DNA of 64,000 bases from Orientallactaga sibirica (Eukaryota > Chordata > Mammalia > Rodentia > Dipodidae), in NCBI GenBank assembly GCA_036365145.1, contig JAEOAD010001365.1:3679001-3743000 (forward strand), in the 5' to 3' direction. A program made the position numbers and the translations under genes. The notes under the pieces were generated by a model that saw nothing but the letters and a program-made list of their open reading frames with translations, was not told the origin of the DNA and made no database searches. Positions 1 to 9,805 of this stretch are shown piece after piece. Position 1 is the stretch's first letter; the number at the start of each line of letters is the position of its first letter.

Positions 1-720
1 CTCTTTGGACCAGCACCACTAAAGGTCGGTGATCATCCCCACAGGCTCATGTTCTGGTGCAGGCTCCTCAGCTGGTGGCACTCTGTTGGTGGCTGTTGAG
101 CCTTTAGGAAGTGGGGCCTAGCTGGCAGAAGTCAGTCACTAGAGGCAGGCCTTGGTCCTGGTCTAACTATGCTTCCTGGTCCCCCGGAGGGTGAGAAAAC
201 CACCCACCCACTTCCACCACTTCCGCTCTGTTTTCCTCAACTGTTGGCTGAAATATCTGACTGAAACCATGAGCCATTAGGAGAAAACTCTCCCCGCTTA
301 CGTTGTTTTATCAGGGATGTGGTCCCAGCGATGTGAAAGTGGCCAATGCAGGGGCCCTCCTTGGGGGCTGACACGGAGCCTTCCTCCGCTGTTCATCATG
401 AGTGGGGTGCAGTGCCTTACGCCTAAAAACATTCAGCCACAGGCTCCTATCAGGAGCTTACCAGTCGAGTTCTCTAGGATTGCTGGAGTTCGAGGCAGCA
501 CATCAGGGCATCGCTGAGATGGGTGGCAGCGGCACAGCTCCCTGTGTGACCATGCCAAGCTTAGGCATGGCCAGTTATCCTGAGGGCTTTTGAGGTCATC
601 CCATGTGTGGACTACTGGGCGGCAGTCGCCATGCACCATGGCTGTAGCTCTTGGGCTCATCACTGTGCATAAAGACTAGTGTGTCGAGGAGGGATAAGTA
701 GTTACTTTAAAATGCCCCTC
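1..720. other. No gene or clear repeat seen
   Basis: Mixed-composition DNA without a long open frame, clear SINE or tandem repeat. The short open frames on both strands lack any recognisable domain. It could be intronic or intergenic. Confidence 0.55.
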
Positions 721-966
721 GGGGCTGGAGAGGTGGCTTAGCGGTTAAGGCGCCTGCCTGCTAAGCCTAAGAACGCCAGTTCCAATCTCCAGGTCCCACG
801 TTTAGCCAGATGCAAAGTGACGCAAGGGCGCAATGCCGCACTTGACCACAAGGGGGCGCACATTCCTGGAGTTTGTTCTCAGTGGCTGAGAGGCTGCTGG
901 CGCGCCCATCTCTGTCTTCCTCTCCCTCTTTCTCTATCTCTCTCTGTCTCTCTCCAAAAAACAAAA
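721..966 (+). mobile_element. Long-form B2-superfamily (tRNA-derived) SINE
   Basis: It starts GGGGCTGGAGAGGTGGCTTA, carries a pol III A box (TGGCTTAGCGG) and a weak B box, and ends in a CT-rich tract and an A-rich tail. The middle differs from the common SINE of this window: it has an extra segment around GCCGCACTTGACCACAAG. The 12-bp direct repeat AAAATGCCCCTC flanks it on both sides and is a target-site duplication. Two other copies of this long form are at 44972-45257 and 54229-54492. Confidence 0.9.
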
Positions 967-1039
967 TGCCCCTCTTTCCCAGGAGGTGAAGCCTGATGAA
1001 GACAAGCAGGAGTCTCTGCTGTTCTTCTCAGAGGAGAGT

Positions 1040-1168
1040 CTGCTTGTTTTTGCTGTTGTTTGAGGCAGGGTCTCACTCTGCAGCCCAGACTGCCCTCAAA
1101 CTCAGGATCCTCCTGCCTCAGCCTCCTGAGCACTGAGATGGCAGACGTGCATCTCTGTGTCCAGTGAG
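1040..1168 (-). mobile_element. Old B1 SINE
   Basis: Antisense B1 pattern: GAGGCAGGGTCTCACTCTG, then CTCAAACTCAGGATCCTCCT and a degraded GAGCACTGAGATGGC end. It is more diverged than the B1 copies at 36.4 or 42.1 kb, so an older insertion. Confidence 0.75.
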
Positions 1169-1936
1169 GGTTGGCTCTTTGCTGCTGCCCCCACTATTCC
1201 TGTGTATGCCCATGCACGCATGCACGTGTACTCATGTGTGCTAGGCACTCATATGGGCATCTATCTCTGGGACACTGGAGGCAGTCATTGAACCCAGCCA
1301 GCTGGTAGGAGCCCAAATCAGTGGAGAGGGATGCCTAGCCAACAGCCCCCTGCAGAGGCCAATAACTCTCTCCTCTCTGGGCTGACTTGGAGAGGCGGTG
1401 CAAGGTGTGCCGAGTAAATCACAGAGGCGGGAGACAGCGTGGAGCATGGCAATCCAGCAGGCACAGCAGCCCGGCCAAAGTGCCCGGAGGGTATAACTCA
1501 TCCCCGCTCTGTCGGGCTCAGGTCTGCAGGAATCTCGAGAGAGTTATTAGACCTTCAGCTGCATGTGAAATATTATCGAGATCATAAGGGGCACCTGGGT
1601 TATAGTTGAGAGGTTTTTGTCTAATTTTTAAATGCTAAATAGATGATAAATAAATAATAAATACATGCACATAACTCAAAGAGCCAAATATTACCCATGT
1701 CCTATTGTTGGGAGCAATAGTTCAATATTTCTACATCTCAGACAACACTTGCACCCAGGCACATACACGTGCATCTTGCACCCAGACAACACTTCTTTTG
1801 GAAAGTTGGACTGAGATTTCCAAACTTCTTATATTTCTGGCCTTCTGGGGAAGCTGAGCAAGAAACTGTGGCTGTGTGGCTGTCCCCTAGGGAGAGCCCA
1901 GTTATGCCAGGAAGAACCCACTGATATTCTTGCAAG
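1169..1936. other. Unique sequence, possible conserved segment
   Basis: No gene seen. About 1515-1640 is a repeat-free AT-rich stretch that could be a conserved non-coding segment. The first ~80 bp have a weak alternating TG/CA character. Confidence 0.4.
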
Positions 1937-2460
1937 GAGTGTGTCGTGTGTTTGCATGCGTGGCATGTGTGTGTGTAGTGTATGTAGTATGTCAGTGGTG
2001 TGTGTGAAATGTGTGTATACTGTGAGCAGTGTGTCTACTGTGTATGTATAGTGTGGTGCATGTTTATAGTGTGTACATATGTGAGTGTGGCATTATGCAT
2101 GTGTGTGTGTGTGTGTCTGTGTATATGTGTGGTGAGTGAATATGGATTGGTATACATGTGAAGATGTGATGTCCAAGTGTGTGTGTATATGGGTATGGTG
2201 TGTGTGTGTAACGCAGGGACAGTGTGTGTGTTTGATATATGTATGGGCATAGTGTGTTTCTATGGATGTGGTGTGTCCGTGTATGGGCTGCTCTCTGTAT
2301 ATAGATGTGGTGTATGTGTATGGGTGTGGTATGTTTGAATGTGTGTATATATGAGTACAGTGTGTGGATAGGTGTGACATGTTTGCGTGTATGGAGTGTG
2401 TATACAGGTGTGGTATATTTCTAGGGGTGTGGTGTGTGTGAGTGTGTGCATATGCCATGT
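1937..2460 (+). repeat. Imperfect (TG)n-rich tract
   Basis: More than 500 bp of alternating purine-pyrimidine TG/TA sequence with interruptions. The opposite strand therefore shows His/Thr-rich open frames that are artefacts of the repeat. No perfect long (TG)n run remains, so it is an old, decayed microsatellite with Z-DNA-like character. Confidence 0.9.
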
Positions 2461-2948
2461 CTGTATGCAGTGGTAGATGGGGGACGTCCCATCTCTAGCA
2501 AGAGGAGGAGGCTGGAAGTCATCGCTGCTTGCCCTGAAGTGCAACTCCTTGGTTCAATTTCCTAACAAACTGAACGTGCAGCCTCCCACTTCCTGCTGTA
2601 AAGCTAGGAGAGCGGATCCGGTTAGCATTCTTTTTTAGGCCTGAGTCAATTCTATTTGTTTTTTTAAATTTTGGCTAAATGTACACACATACACAATTTT
2701 ATTCTTTAAGTGTGCAATTTAGTGCCATTAAGTACACCCACAATGTTATGTATTGATCATGACTCTCTATTTCCAGAGTTTCATTATTCCAGACAGAAAT
2801 TCTACTCTCAAAAGAGAGAGGGTACCCAACACCTTTCCTCCCCCATCCCTTGGGAACCTCTATTCTACTCTATTGCCTTTTCTAGCTGTTTCATGTAAGT
2901 GGCATCATACGATAGTTTCACATCTGTAACTGATTTATTTCATTTAGT

Positions 2949-3111
2949 ATAATTTTTTTTTTTTTGGTTTTCTGAGGTAGGGTCTCTCTCTAGCCCAGGC
3001 TGACCTGGAATTAACTATGTCATCTCAGGGTGGCTTCGAACTCACGGCGATCCTCCTACCTCTGCCTCCCAAGTGCTGGGATTAAAGGTGTGCGCCACCC
3101 CGCCCAGCTTA
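2949..3111 (-). mobile_element. B1 SINE nested in L1
   Basis: It starts with a T tract (the poly-A tail in antisense), then GAGGTAGGGTCTCTCTCTAG, and ends AAAGGTGTGCGCCACC. It is full length. 'TTTAGTATAAT' upstream and 'CTTAGTGTAATAT' downstream look like a decayed target duplication. Confidence 0.92.
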
Positions 3112-3429
3112 GTGTAATATTTTCAAGGTCCATCCATGTTTTAGCATGCATCAAAATCTGTCTATTACATGACCGATTACACCCTTTGTGTGTAGATTAC
3201 ATCTCTTTATCCATTCGGCTATTGGTGGAAACTTGGGATCTTTCCACCATTTTTGCTATCGTTAAATAACGCTTCTGTGAACATTGGTGTACACATATCT
3301 GTTTTCATCCCTATTTTCAAATATTTTAGGTATAAACCTAGGAGTGGAATTGTTGGCAAGTATATGGTAATTCTATGCTGAACTTTTTTTTGAGGAAGAT
3401 AATTTTTTTCAATATTACTTTAATTTGAG

Positions 3430-3640
3430 AGGAAACGATATTTTAAAAATATTTTATTATTTATTTGAGACAGGGACAGAGAGAATGGGTATGCTAGGGC
3501 CTCCTTCTGTGCAAATGACTCCAGATGCATGTGCCACTTTGTGCATTTGGGTTTACATGGGTACTGGAGAATTGAGCCCAGGCAGTCAGGCTTTGCAATC
3601 AAGCCCCTTTAACCACTGAAACATCTCCCCAGCCCCAAGA
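3430..3640 (-). mobile_element. B2-superfamily SINE nested in L1
   Basis: Antisense copy: T-rich tail with TTATTTGAGACAGGGACAG, then ACTCCAGATGCATGTGCCAC, ending ACCACTGAAACATCTCCCCA. Flanks GAAACGATATTTT and GAAACATTTT look like an imperfect target duplication. Confidence 0.9.
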
Positions 3641-3987
3641 AACATTTTTGAAAATGAACTTGGGTATAGTAGAACGTCTGTCATCTCAATACAGAGAAAA
3701 AGAGAATGAGCTCACATTAGCAAGGTAGGGAGCCTTACCAAGGAAAAACGTTTAATTTTATAATATAATCTAGAAGACTTTCAGGCCAGCACTGAACATT
3801 CTGCAAGTGTTTCACACAATAAGAAAGGGATGCGCAGATTGTCAAAAGTAAAACAGAGTCTTTTGCATCAACTCTTGGAGAATCCACCAGAATCCATCAG
3901 ATATCCCAACCAGCAATCTACAGGGGTTTTGCTTTCTCCACATCCTCACCAACATTGATGGTTTTCCATTAAAAACAAAACCTGGGC

Positions 3988-4198
3988 CTGGAGAGATGGC
4001 TTAGCGGTTAAGGCATTTGCTTGCAAAGCCAGAGGATCCTGGTTCAACTCTCCAGGCCCCATGTAAGCCAGATGCACAGGGGGACGCATGCATCTGGAGT
4101 TCATTTGCAGTGGCTGGAGGCCCTGGCATGCCCGTTTTCTCTCTTGCTCCTTCTCTCTGCCTCTTTCTCTCTCTCAAATAAAATACATTTTTTAAAAA
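3988..4198 (+). mobile_element. B2-superfamily SINE nested in L1
   Basis: Sense copy with the head GCCTGGAGAGATGGCTTAGC, the internal CAGATGCACAGGGGGACGCA, and a CT tract then AAATAAAATACATTTTT tail. A box TGGCTTAGCGG is intact and the B box is altered (GGTTCAACTCT). Confidence 0.93.
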
Positions 4199-4384
4199 TT
4201 TATGAAAAAAACTATAACCCTCTTAATGGGGATGAGGTAATAGATCTCAGTAATATATCTTATTATGGCTTTGATTTAAAATTCCCTAATGACTAATTAC
4301 ATTGGGCATTTTTTCCTGTGCTTATGGTCCACTTATATATTTTCTTTAGAAAAATGCCAATTCAAATTATTTACTATTTTTAAA

Positions 4385-4630
4385 ATTGTATTTATTGATT
4401 GATGATTTCATGTGTGTATAAAATGCTTTTGGATCATACTCAACCCCAGCTACCCTTTCCTTCCCCTGTCTGTTACGGAGGACAACCAACAATTCTCAGG
4501 TTGGACTTGAGGTTTGCGCCATTGGAAGGATCATGCCTGATGCTGAAAACCTAGTCAAAACCCATGGCTGGCCAGCAGGAAGGAGGTTTCCAACTAAGTT
4601 CCAGCTTAATTCTTTCCCATTTTTGAGGCT
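4385..4630. other. Unidentified insertion in the L1
   Basis: The L1 antisense match stops at TTTACTATTTT and resumes near TTGAGGCTGTTTGTTATTAT. The ~240 bp between have no counterpart in the L1 pattern I know and match no SINE here. It may be another old repeat. Confidence 0.4.
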
Positions 4631-4842
4631 GTTTGTTATTATTAATTTTTAGGAATTTTTATATATTCTGGATATTAATTTATTATTAATGTGTGATTTG
4701 CAGATATTTATTTCCACTCTGTGTGTTTTCTTTCACTCTCTTAATGATGTCCCCAGATGCTTTTAAATTTAGTGAAGTTCAGCTTACCTATTTTTTTATT
4801 TTATTGTCTGTGTATTTGGTGTCATATTTAATACATTTTAGT

Positions 4843-4989
4843 TTTTGGTGTTTTTCTGAGGTAGGGTCTCACTCTAGCCCAGGTTGACCAACTCACTCTG
4901 TAGTTCCAGGCTGGCCTCGAACTCACGGCAATCCTGCTACCTCTGCCTTCTGGTGCTGGAATTAAAAGCATGTGCCACCATGCCTGGGT
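4843..4989 (-). mobile_element. B1 SINE nested in L1
   Basis: Antisense B1: GAGGTAGGGTCTCACTCTAG, an internal CTGTAGTTCCAGGCTGGCCT, and end AAAGCATGTGCCACCATGCC. 'ATACATTTTA' before and 'TTACATTTTA' after are a likely target duplication. Confidence 0.92.
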
Positions 4990-5254
4990 TACATTTTAAA
5001 TTTTGCATAGTGTAAAACAAGGACTCAAATTCATTCTCTTGCATGTTAATATCCAATTTTTCCAGAACTATTTGCTGCAGACTGTCCTGTACCCATTGAC
5101 TCACCTTGGCAGCTTTGTTGAAAATCAATTATTTTCTTATAGTGTCTGTATCTGACTTTGGTATAAGAACAATGCTAGACTTACAGAAAAGGTTAGGAAG
5201 TGCTCTCTGTGATTTTTGTTTTTGAAGAGTGTGAAGTTTTTTTTAAATCTTTTA

Positions 5255-5601
5255 TGCGTGTGTGTGTGTGTGCATGCATGCGTGCATGCGTGTACAGAAG
5301 ACTATGTGCCTAAGCAGGAGCGCGTGCGCCCCGGAACGCATGTGGAAGTTGGAGGACAGCTGTGGCTTCTAGTCCTCACCTTCTCCCTTGCTCGCGGCAG
5401 GGTCTCTGTCGCTGGCCGCAGAGCAGCTGGCTGGCTTGCGTCCTACCCTATCTCTACCTCCCTTCTCTCTGTAGGTGTGCTGGGATGACAAACACATGCT
5501 ACCACATCCTGTTTTATATCAGTGCTGGGGATTTGAATTCTTGTCCTCACACTTGTGCAGCAAGTGCTTCATCCACTGAGTCATTTCCTTAGTCCCTGAG
5601 T
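5255..5601 (-). mobile_element. B4-type SINE (tRNA-like plus B1-like)
   Basis: Antisense composite: a TG/CATG-rich start, then GAGGACAGCTGTGGC, a B1-like CTACCTCCC...GTGCTGGGATGACAAACACA section, and a tRNA-like end GCAAGTGCTTCATCCACTGA. The order matches B4 in reverse orientation. Confidence 0.75.
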
Positions 5602-5659
5602 CTCCTTTAAGTGACTGGCAGAAGTCATTCTGGGCTGTTCTTGGTTGAAGACTTGATTA

Positions 5660-6318
5660 GAATAAGAAGGACCTAGGGGATTAGTGAAGCACACCTCTGC
5701 CTGGGTCTGTGATGGTATTTCCAGAGATGATTGGGTCCTGGAGGCTGGGACCTCATGGATGGATTAATCCTTTTTTTTAAGATTTTATTTATTTATTAGA
5801 GACAGAGAGCGAGAGAAAGAGAGAGAGAGAGAATGGGCACACCAGGGCCTCCAGCCATTGCAAGTGAACTCCAGATGCATGCACCACCAATATGCATCTG
5901 GCTTACATGGGACCTGGAGAATCGAACTGGGGTCCTTAGGCTTTGCAGGCATGAGCCTTAACCACTAAGCCGTGTCTCCAGTCCTGGATTAATCCTTTGA
6001 TGGATCCATAATGGGCTGGAATCATTGGGAAGTGGTGTAAGGAAGGTGGTTGGCCTGACTTGGAGGAAGTGGGTTGGCAGGGGAATGTCTGTATCTGGTC
6101 CTGGCCTCCTCCTGCATGTCCTTCTCTCTGTTCCCTGTTTGCCAGCAAGAGAAGTCAGCCACCCCCACACACTTTCACTTCCACAATGCACTTCCCAAGG
6201 GCGTGGGGACAAACAGCCATGGGGCTGAACCCTTGGAAACCATGAGCTAAAATAAATCATTCTTCCCTGAAGTTGTTTATTTCCAACATTCCATTATGGC
6301 AGCAAGAAAGATTAATCC
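5660..6318 (+). mobile_element. LTR-like element (MaLR/ERVL type, tentative) split by a SINE
   Basis: The body holds CTGGGTCTGTGATGGTATTT and ends with CATGAGCTAAAATAAATCAT followed by a T-rich end. This GTGAGCCAAAATAAACC-like ending recurs in at least eight places of the window. I read these as one family of non-autonomous LTRs. No internal gag/pol is present. The SINE at 5768-5985 sits inside. Confidence 0.55.
5768..5985 (-). mobile_element. B2-superfamily SINE inside LTR
   Basis: Antisense copy with AGAGAGAGAATGGGCACACC, GAACTCCAGATGCATGCACC and the end CTAAGCCGTGTCTCCAGTCC. GGATTAATCCTTT occurs on both sides (about 5761 and 5986) and is the target duplication. Confidence 0.95.
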
Positions 6319-6711
6319 AATCGGCTCCTTCATCCGGCTTTTCCCCAGAAACTGCAAGTTTTCAGCTAGAATGCCGTTTTCCAACAGTTGCTCAGCTCTT
6401 GCCAGCTCAGCAGATGTTTGGGTGGAAAGACAGGCTTCTGTAGCTTCTAACTCTGCCGTCATCAATGATGTCACCCATTCTTCCTGTTTGTCATCTTCTG
6501 TGACATCACCCACTCTCCCTGTTTGTAATTCTCCTAACTCTCACTTCCAGCCCTAGCTTCCAAAGCCCAGCCTCTCTATCTATCGCTGCCAGGACTCTGG
6601 GGTCAGTGGGCTTGTGACTCTGGTTCCCTTGGAATCACCCCAGGTGTCCCTTTCTCTGCTCTGCCCAGTCCTCTTCCAACTCCTGCATCAAAAAGGAGCG
6701 AGAAAGAGAGA
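6319..6711. other. No gene seen
   Basis: Unique-looking DNA. ATGATGTCACCCATTCTTCC and GTGACATCACCCACTCTCCC near 6466 and 6500 are a degenerate local duplication. Nothing else stands out. Confidence 0.45.
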
Positions 6712-6865
6712 AAGCTGAGTGTGAGGGCACACACATTTAATCCCAGCACTTGGGAGCCAGAGGTAAGAGGATTGCCATATCAAGGCCAGCCGGGGACTAC
6801 AGTGAGTTTCTGGTCAGCCTAGGTTAGAGTGAGACCTACCTCAAAAACATCAAAGAAAAAGAGGA
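6712..6865 (+). mobile_element. Diverged B1 SINE
   Basis: Sense B1: ACATTTAATCCCAGCACTTG, AGAGGTAAGAGGATTGCC, and GTTAGAGTGAGACCTACCTC followed by an A-rich tail. Confidence 0.88.
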
Positions 6866-7087
6866 GAGAGAAAGGAGAGGGAGAGAGATGAGCAAGAGAA
6901 GGGGAAAGAAATGTAGGGAAGGGTATCTCCTTCCGTCTTCTGCCTTAGAAAATCCATTAAAACCTCCCCTTGCTGTTACCTCCTTATCTGACCCTGTGGC
7001 TGTCAGTTTATACCTTTTGTAAATTGCGTCACTCTCACAGTGGCAAGACTGTGCAGGGAGGATATCTAGAATCAATCCACCACTTTC

Positions 7088-7299
7088 TTTTTTTAATATT
7101 TTATTTTATTTATTTATTTGACAGAGAGAAAGAGGGAGAGAGAGAGAATGGGTGCCCCAGGGCCTCCAGCCACTGCAAACGAACTCCAGATGCATTTGCC
7201 CCCTTGTACAGCTGGTTAACGTGGGTCCTGGGGAATTGAACCTGGGACCTTTGGTTTTGCAAGCAAACACCTTAACCGCTAAACCATCCCTCCAGCCCC
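7088..7299 (-). mobile_element. B2-superfamily SINE
   Basis: Antisense copy: T-rich/TTTATTTATTTGACAGAG start, CCTCCAGCCACTGCAAACGA, and CGCTAAACCATCCCTCCAGC end. It is the first of three SINEs inserted back-to-back in one target (CAATCCACCACTTTC before, CAATCCACTACTTTC after). Confidence 0.95.
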
Positions 7300-7304
7300 A
7301 CTTT

Positions 7305-7528
7305 CTTTCTTTTTTTATTTTATAGAGGGAGAGAGAGAGAGAATTGTGCACCAGGGGCTCAGCCACTGCAGTTGAACTCCAGATGCTTGCACCACCTAGT
7401 GGGCATGTGCAACCTAGCGCTTTGCCTCATCTTTGTGCATGTGGCTTACACAGGATCTGGAGAGCTGAATGTGGGTCCCTAGGCTTCACAGGCAAACACC
7501 TTAACTGCTGCTATGCCATCTCTCCAGC

Positions 7529-7531
<3 letters not shown>
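7305..7531 (-). mobile_element. B2-superfamily SINE, subtype with internal insertion
   Basis: Antisense copy ending TATGCCATCTCTCCAGCCC. Between the CCAGATG and GTGCATGTGGC landmarks it carries ~25 extra bases (around GGGCATGTGCAACCTAGC). A related insertion is in the copy at 61154-61384, so this is a subfamily. Confidence 0.9.
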
Positions 7532-7568
<37 letters not shown>

Positions 7569-7709
7569 GTTTTTTGAGGTAGGTCTCACTCTAACCCAAG
7601 CTGACCTGGAATTAACTAAGTAGTCTCAGGGTGTACTTGAACTCATGGTGATCCTCCTACCTCTGCCTCCCAGTGCTGGGAGTAAAGGTGTATGCCACCA
7701 TGCCTGGCT
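7532..7709 (-). mobile_element. B1 SINE with long T tract
   Basis: An uninterrupted T run of about 36 bases (the poly-A tail in antisense) is followed by GAGGTAGGTCTCACTCTAAC and the end AAAGGTGTATGCCACCATGC. The long pure tail suggests a recent insertion or a tail expansion. Confidence 0.95.
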
Positions 7710-8189
7710 CAATCCACTACTTTCAAACAACACCCAGTTTGGCTGATGTCCTACACATTGTCGTGGTGTAAGGTCATGTTGTGACACACTTGTGATCAGG
7801 AGAAGTGATGGAATCAGGTTTGCAAAGATTTTGCTCACCATTGTGGCCAAGTCATTACTAGAAGTTCAGCTGTTGGCTTCATTTACGGGAAGTTGAGTCA
7901 AGCTGGGCTATCATGGGCACTCAGGCATATTCCAGGAGAGGACGCTGTCTCTAGAACAGGTCAGGAGTCAGTCCTGCAGAATTCCAGAACAGCCAGCTGC
8001 TGCATCTTTCTTCTGAGTCCACCTGACCTTGACCAAAAGTGTGAGTACCAGGCACCACTCGTATGGGAAGGAGCCCTAGACATCTGGGCCCAGGAGTCTG
8101 TCCACGGTCTAATTGCCAGCGGATGCCAATAGCTCTCCTAGACTGGATAAGGCTTCTCTTTCTCCTGTTCTTTGGTATTCAATATTGAG
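7710..8189. other. No gene seen
   Basis: Unique-looking sequence. The short open frame at 7893-8132 (79 residues) has no recognisable domain and no splice-site context. Confidence 0.45.
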
Positions 8190-8435
8190 TTTCAGCCCAG
8201 CTTGTGATCACAGCTGCTGTCAAAGGACCAACAGGAAAATCCGTTTTTATTGAAACTAAAAAGGTCAGTTTTCTTGGACGTCTCCATGGCGAACATAATA
8301 AATGCAACCTCCTTGTGACATTTAGGCTCCCCAGCTGCAATGACCATTGGGAAATGGCATCAGTGTTTTTAATTAGGCTTCCATCCTTCCAGATCACAGT
8401 TTCTGCAGAAGAGATAGACTGACAGGCCATTTCCC
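8190..8435. promoter_or_regulatory. Candidate conserved non-coding element
   Basis: A repeat-free island between SINE-rich flanks. It is AT-balanced and includes CCGTTTTTATTGAAACTAAA, GAACATAATAAATGCAACCT and TTTTTAATTAGGCTTCC. TAATTA-type homeodomain cores and preserved CpG-poor composition resemble mammalian enhancer elements. This is inference only. Confidence 0.3.
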
Positions 8436-8924
8436 TCCAGGGTTGGGGAGTTGGCCAGCCCACTAGGTGGCACCTGGCTTAGCCTGGATGAGCTCTCAGT
8501 GGGCTGAGCAGAGCCGCACTCCCATTCGGTCTCCAATGTGGCCCAACAGCCATGTAGCTTCTGCACTTCGGAGCGTCCTCCTCCATCTCACCTATAGGGA
8601 GGGACCTTCTGCTGGGACAGTGTGACAGCTCACGGGTATAGCCAGCCTCGGCTCCCTGTGCACTCACCCATCGCCAAATATCCCTGGTACAGGGCCCACA
8701 GAAGGGTGTCTCCCTTGGGACTGCTGGATGATGGACCAAGAGCAGGTGCAGGGAAGGGAGAAGAAAAGACAGAGAAAGTGCTGAAAGGTGACGGGGAGGC
8801 CATTTTAAGTACAGGACCTTCGAGGCAGAGGGAGAAAAATGCAAAGCCAGCCTGGTATTTACACCTTTGTAGGGACTCAGTTCTTCATCAGCCTAAGAGG
8901 CTTGATCACTTTTGAGGTCTGTGT
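8436..8924. other. No gene seen
   Basis: Unique-looking GC-moderate sequence. Open frames of up to 121 residues on the minus strand (8479-8844) show no domain. Confidence 0.45.
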
Positions 8925-9007
8925 TTGTCTGAATCTATTCTGTATTGCCACAACAGAATACCCAGGACGGGGTCATTATTCCTTCGTCTCCCTCCTCCAT
9001 CTACTCC

Positions 9008-9122
9008 TCTTTCTTGCAGAATCTTAGGATCATTCTATGTAATCCATGTTGGCCTCAAACTCACCATTCTCCTGCATCTGCTTCCCAAGTACAGGGATTA
9101 AGGGAACGCACCCCCATGCTCA
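9008..9122 (-). mobile_element. Old B1 SINE fragment
   Basis: Antisense B1 landmarks: ATGTTGGCCTCAAACTCACC, CTGCTTCCCAAGTACAGGGA, and GAACGCACCCCCATGC. Confidence 0.7.
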
Positions 9123-9328
9123 CAAGGTGAAGTGGTTTATAGGGAACGGGAGTTACTCTGAGTCGTGACTGTAGAGGCAGAGGGTCCAAGGACAGGTGCT
9201 GGCAGCTGCTTCTCATCTAGTCAAGGTTTACTGATGTATCATGACATTGGTCATTATGTGGCAAGACAGAACAAGTGTGGCAGCCCAGGTGTCCTGACCT
9301 CTTGTTTTGAGGCGGGGGCTATTTGAGT

Positions 9329-9474
9329 TTTTTTTTTTTTAAGGTAGGGTCTCATTCTAGCCCAGGCTGATCTGGAGCTCACTTTGCAGTCCCAGAATAG
9401 CTTCAAACTCACAGAGATTCTCCTACTTCTGCCTCCTGGGTGCCAGGATTAAAGGTGTGTGCCACAGCACCTGG
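9329..9474 (-). mobile_element. B1 SINE
   Basis: T tract, AAGGTAGGGTCTCATTCTAG, and end AAAGGTGTGTGCCACAGCAC. Confidence 0.92.
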
Positions 9475-9494
9475 TTATGTCCTCTTTAATGTGT

Positions 9495-9805
9495 AGTATT
9501 TGCTTGTTTGTGGGAAGGGCATGCCATGGTGTGCACACAGAGGTCTGAGGACAACTTGGAGGTGTCTGTGTTCCACCTTCTTTGAGACAGGTCACTTCTC
9601 ACTGCAAACAAGCTGCCAGACTGCGAATGAACATCAGACTAGGTGCCCCGCAACCAGGGCTCAGCTGACTCTGCCACTCATTGTCGTAGACACGCTGGGA
9701 ACACACATGCATGTGCATCTGACTTCATATGGGTACTGGGGAATTGAACTCGGGCTGGCAGGCTTTGCAAGCAAGCTATTAAGTGCTGAACCATCTTCCC
9801 AGCCC
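9495..9805 (-). mobile_element. B4-type SINE
   Basis: Antisense composite: GAGGTCTGAGGACAACTTGG near the start, GGGTACTGGGGAATTGAACT, and AAGTGCTGAACCATCTTCCC at the end. Internal B1-like part is poorly preserved. Confidence 0.65.

Larger units (their letters stand above)
2633..5216 (-). mobile_element. Ancient L1 (LINE-1) fragment, ORF2 end and 3' UTR, broken by SINEs
   Basis: The plus strand reads as the antisense of an old mammalian L1 3' region. Landmarks in order: ATTTTAGGTATAAACCTAGG AGTGGAATTG near 3327-3350, 'CCTCACCAACATTGATG' near 3944-3960, 'CCCTAATGACTAATTACATT' near 4284-4303, 'TATATATTCTGGATATTAAT' near 4660-4679, and 'GTTGAAAATCAATTATTTTC' near 5116-5135. The element therefore lies on the minus strand with its 3' end at the low coordinates. 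Open frames are destroyed. A B1 (2949-3111), two B2-type SINEs (3430-3640 and 3988-4198), a block of unknown origin (~4385-4630) and another B1 (4843-4989) interrupt it. Confidence 0.85.

Noticed and set aside
2035..2544. His/Thr-rich minus-strand frames
   Set aside because: They arise from the TG/CA tract.
5255..5601. CpG island promoter around GCGCGTGCGCCCCGGAACGC
   Set aside because: The CpG-bearing part is short and lies within a B4-type SINE.
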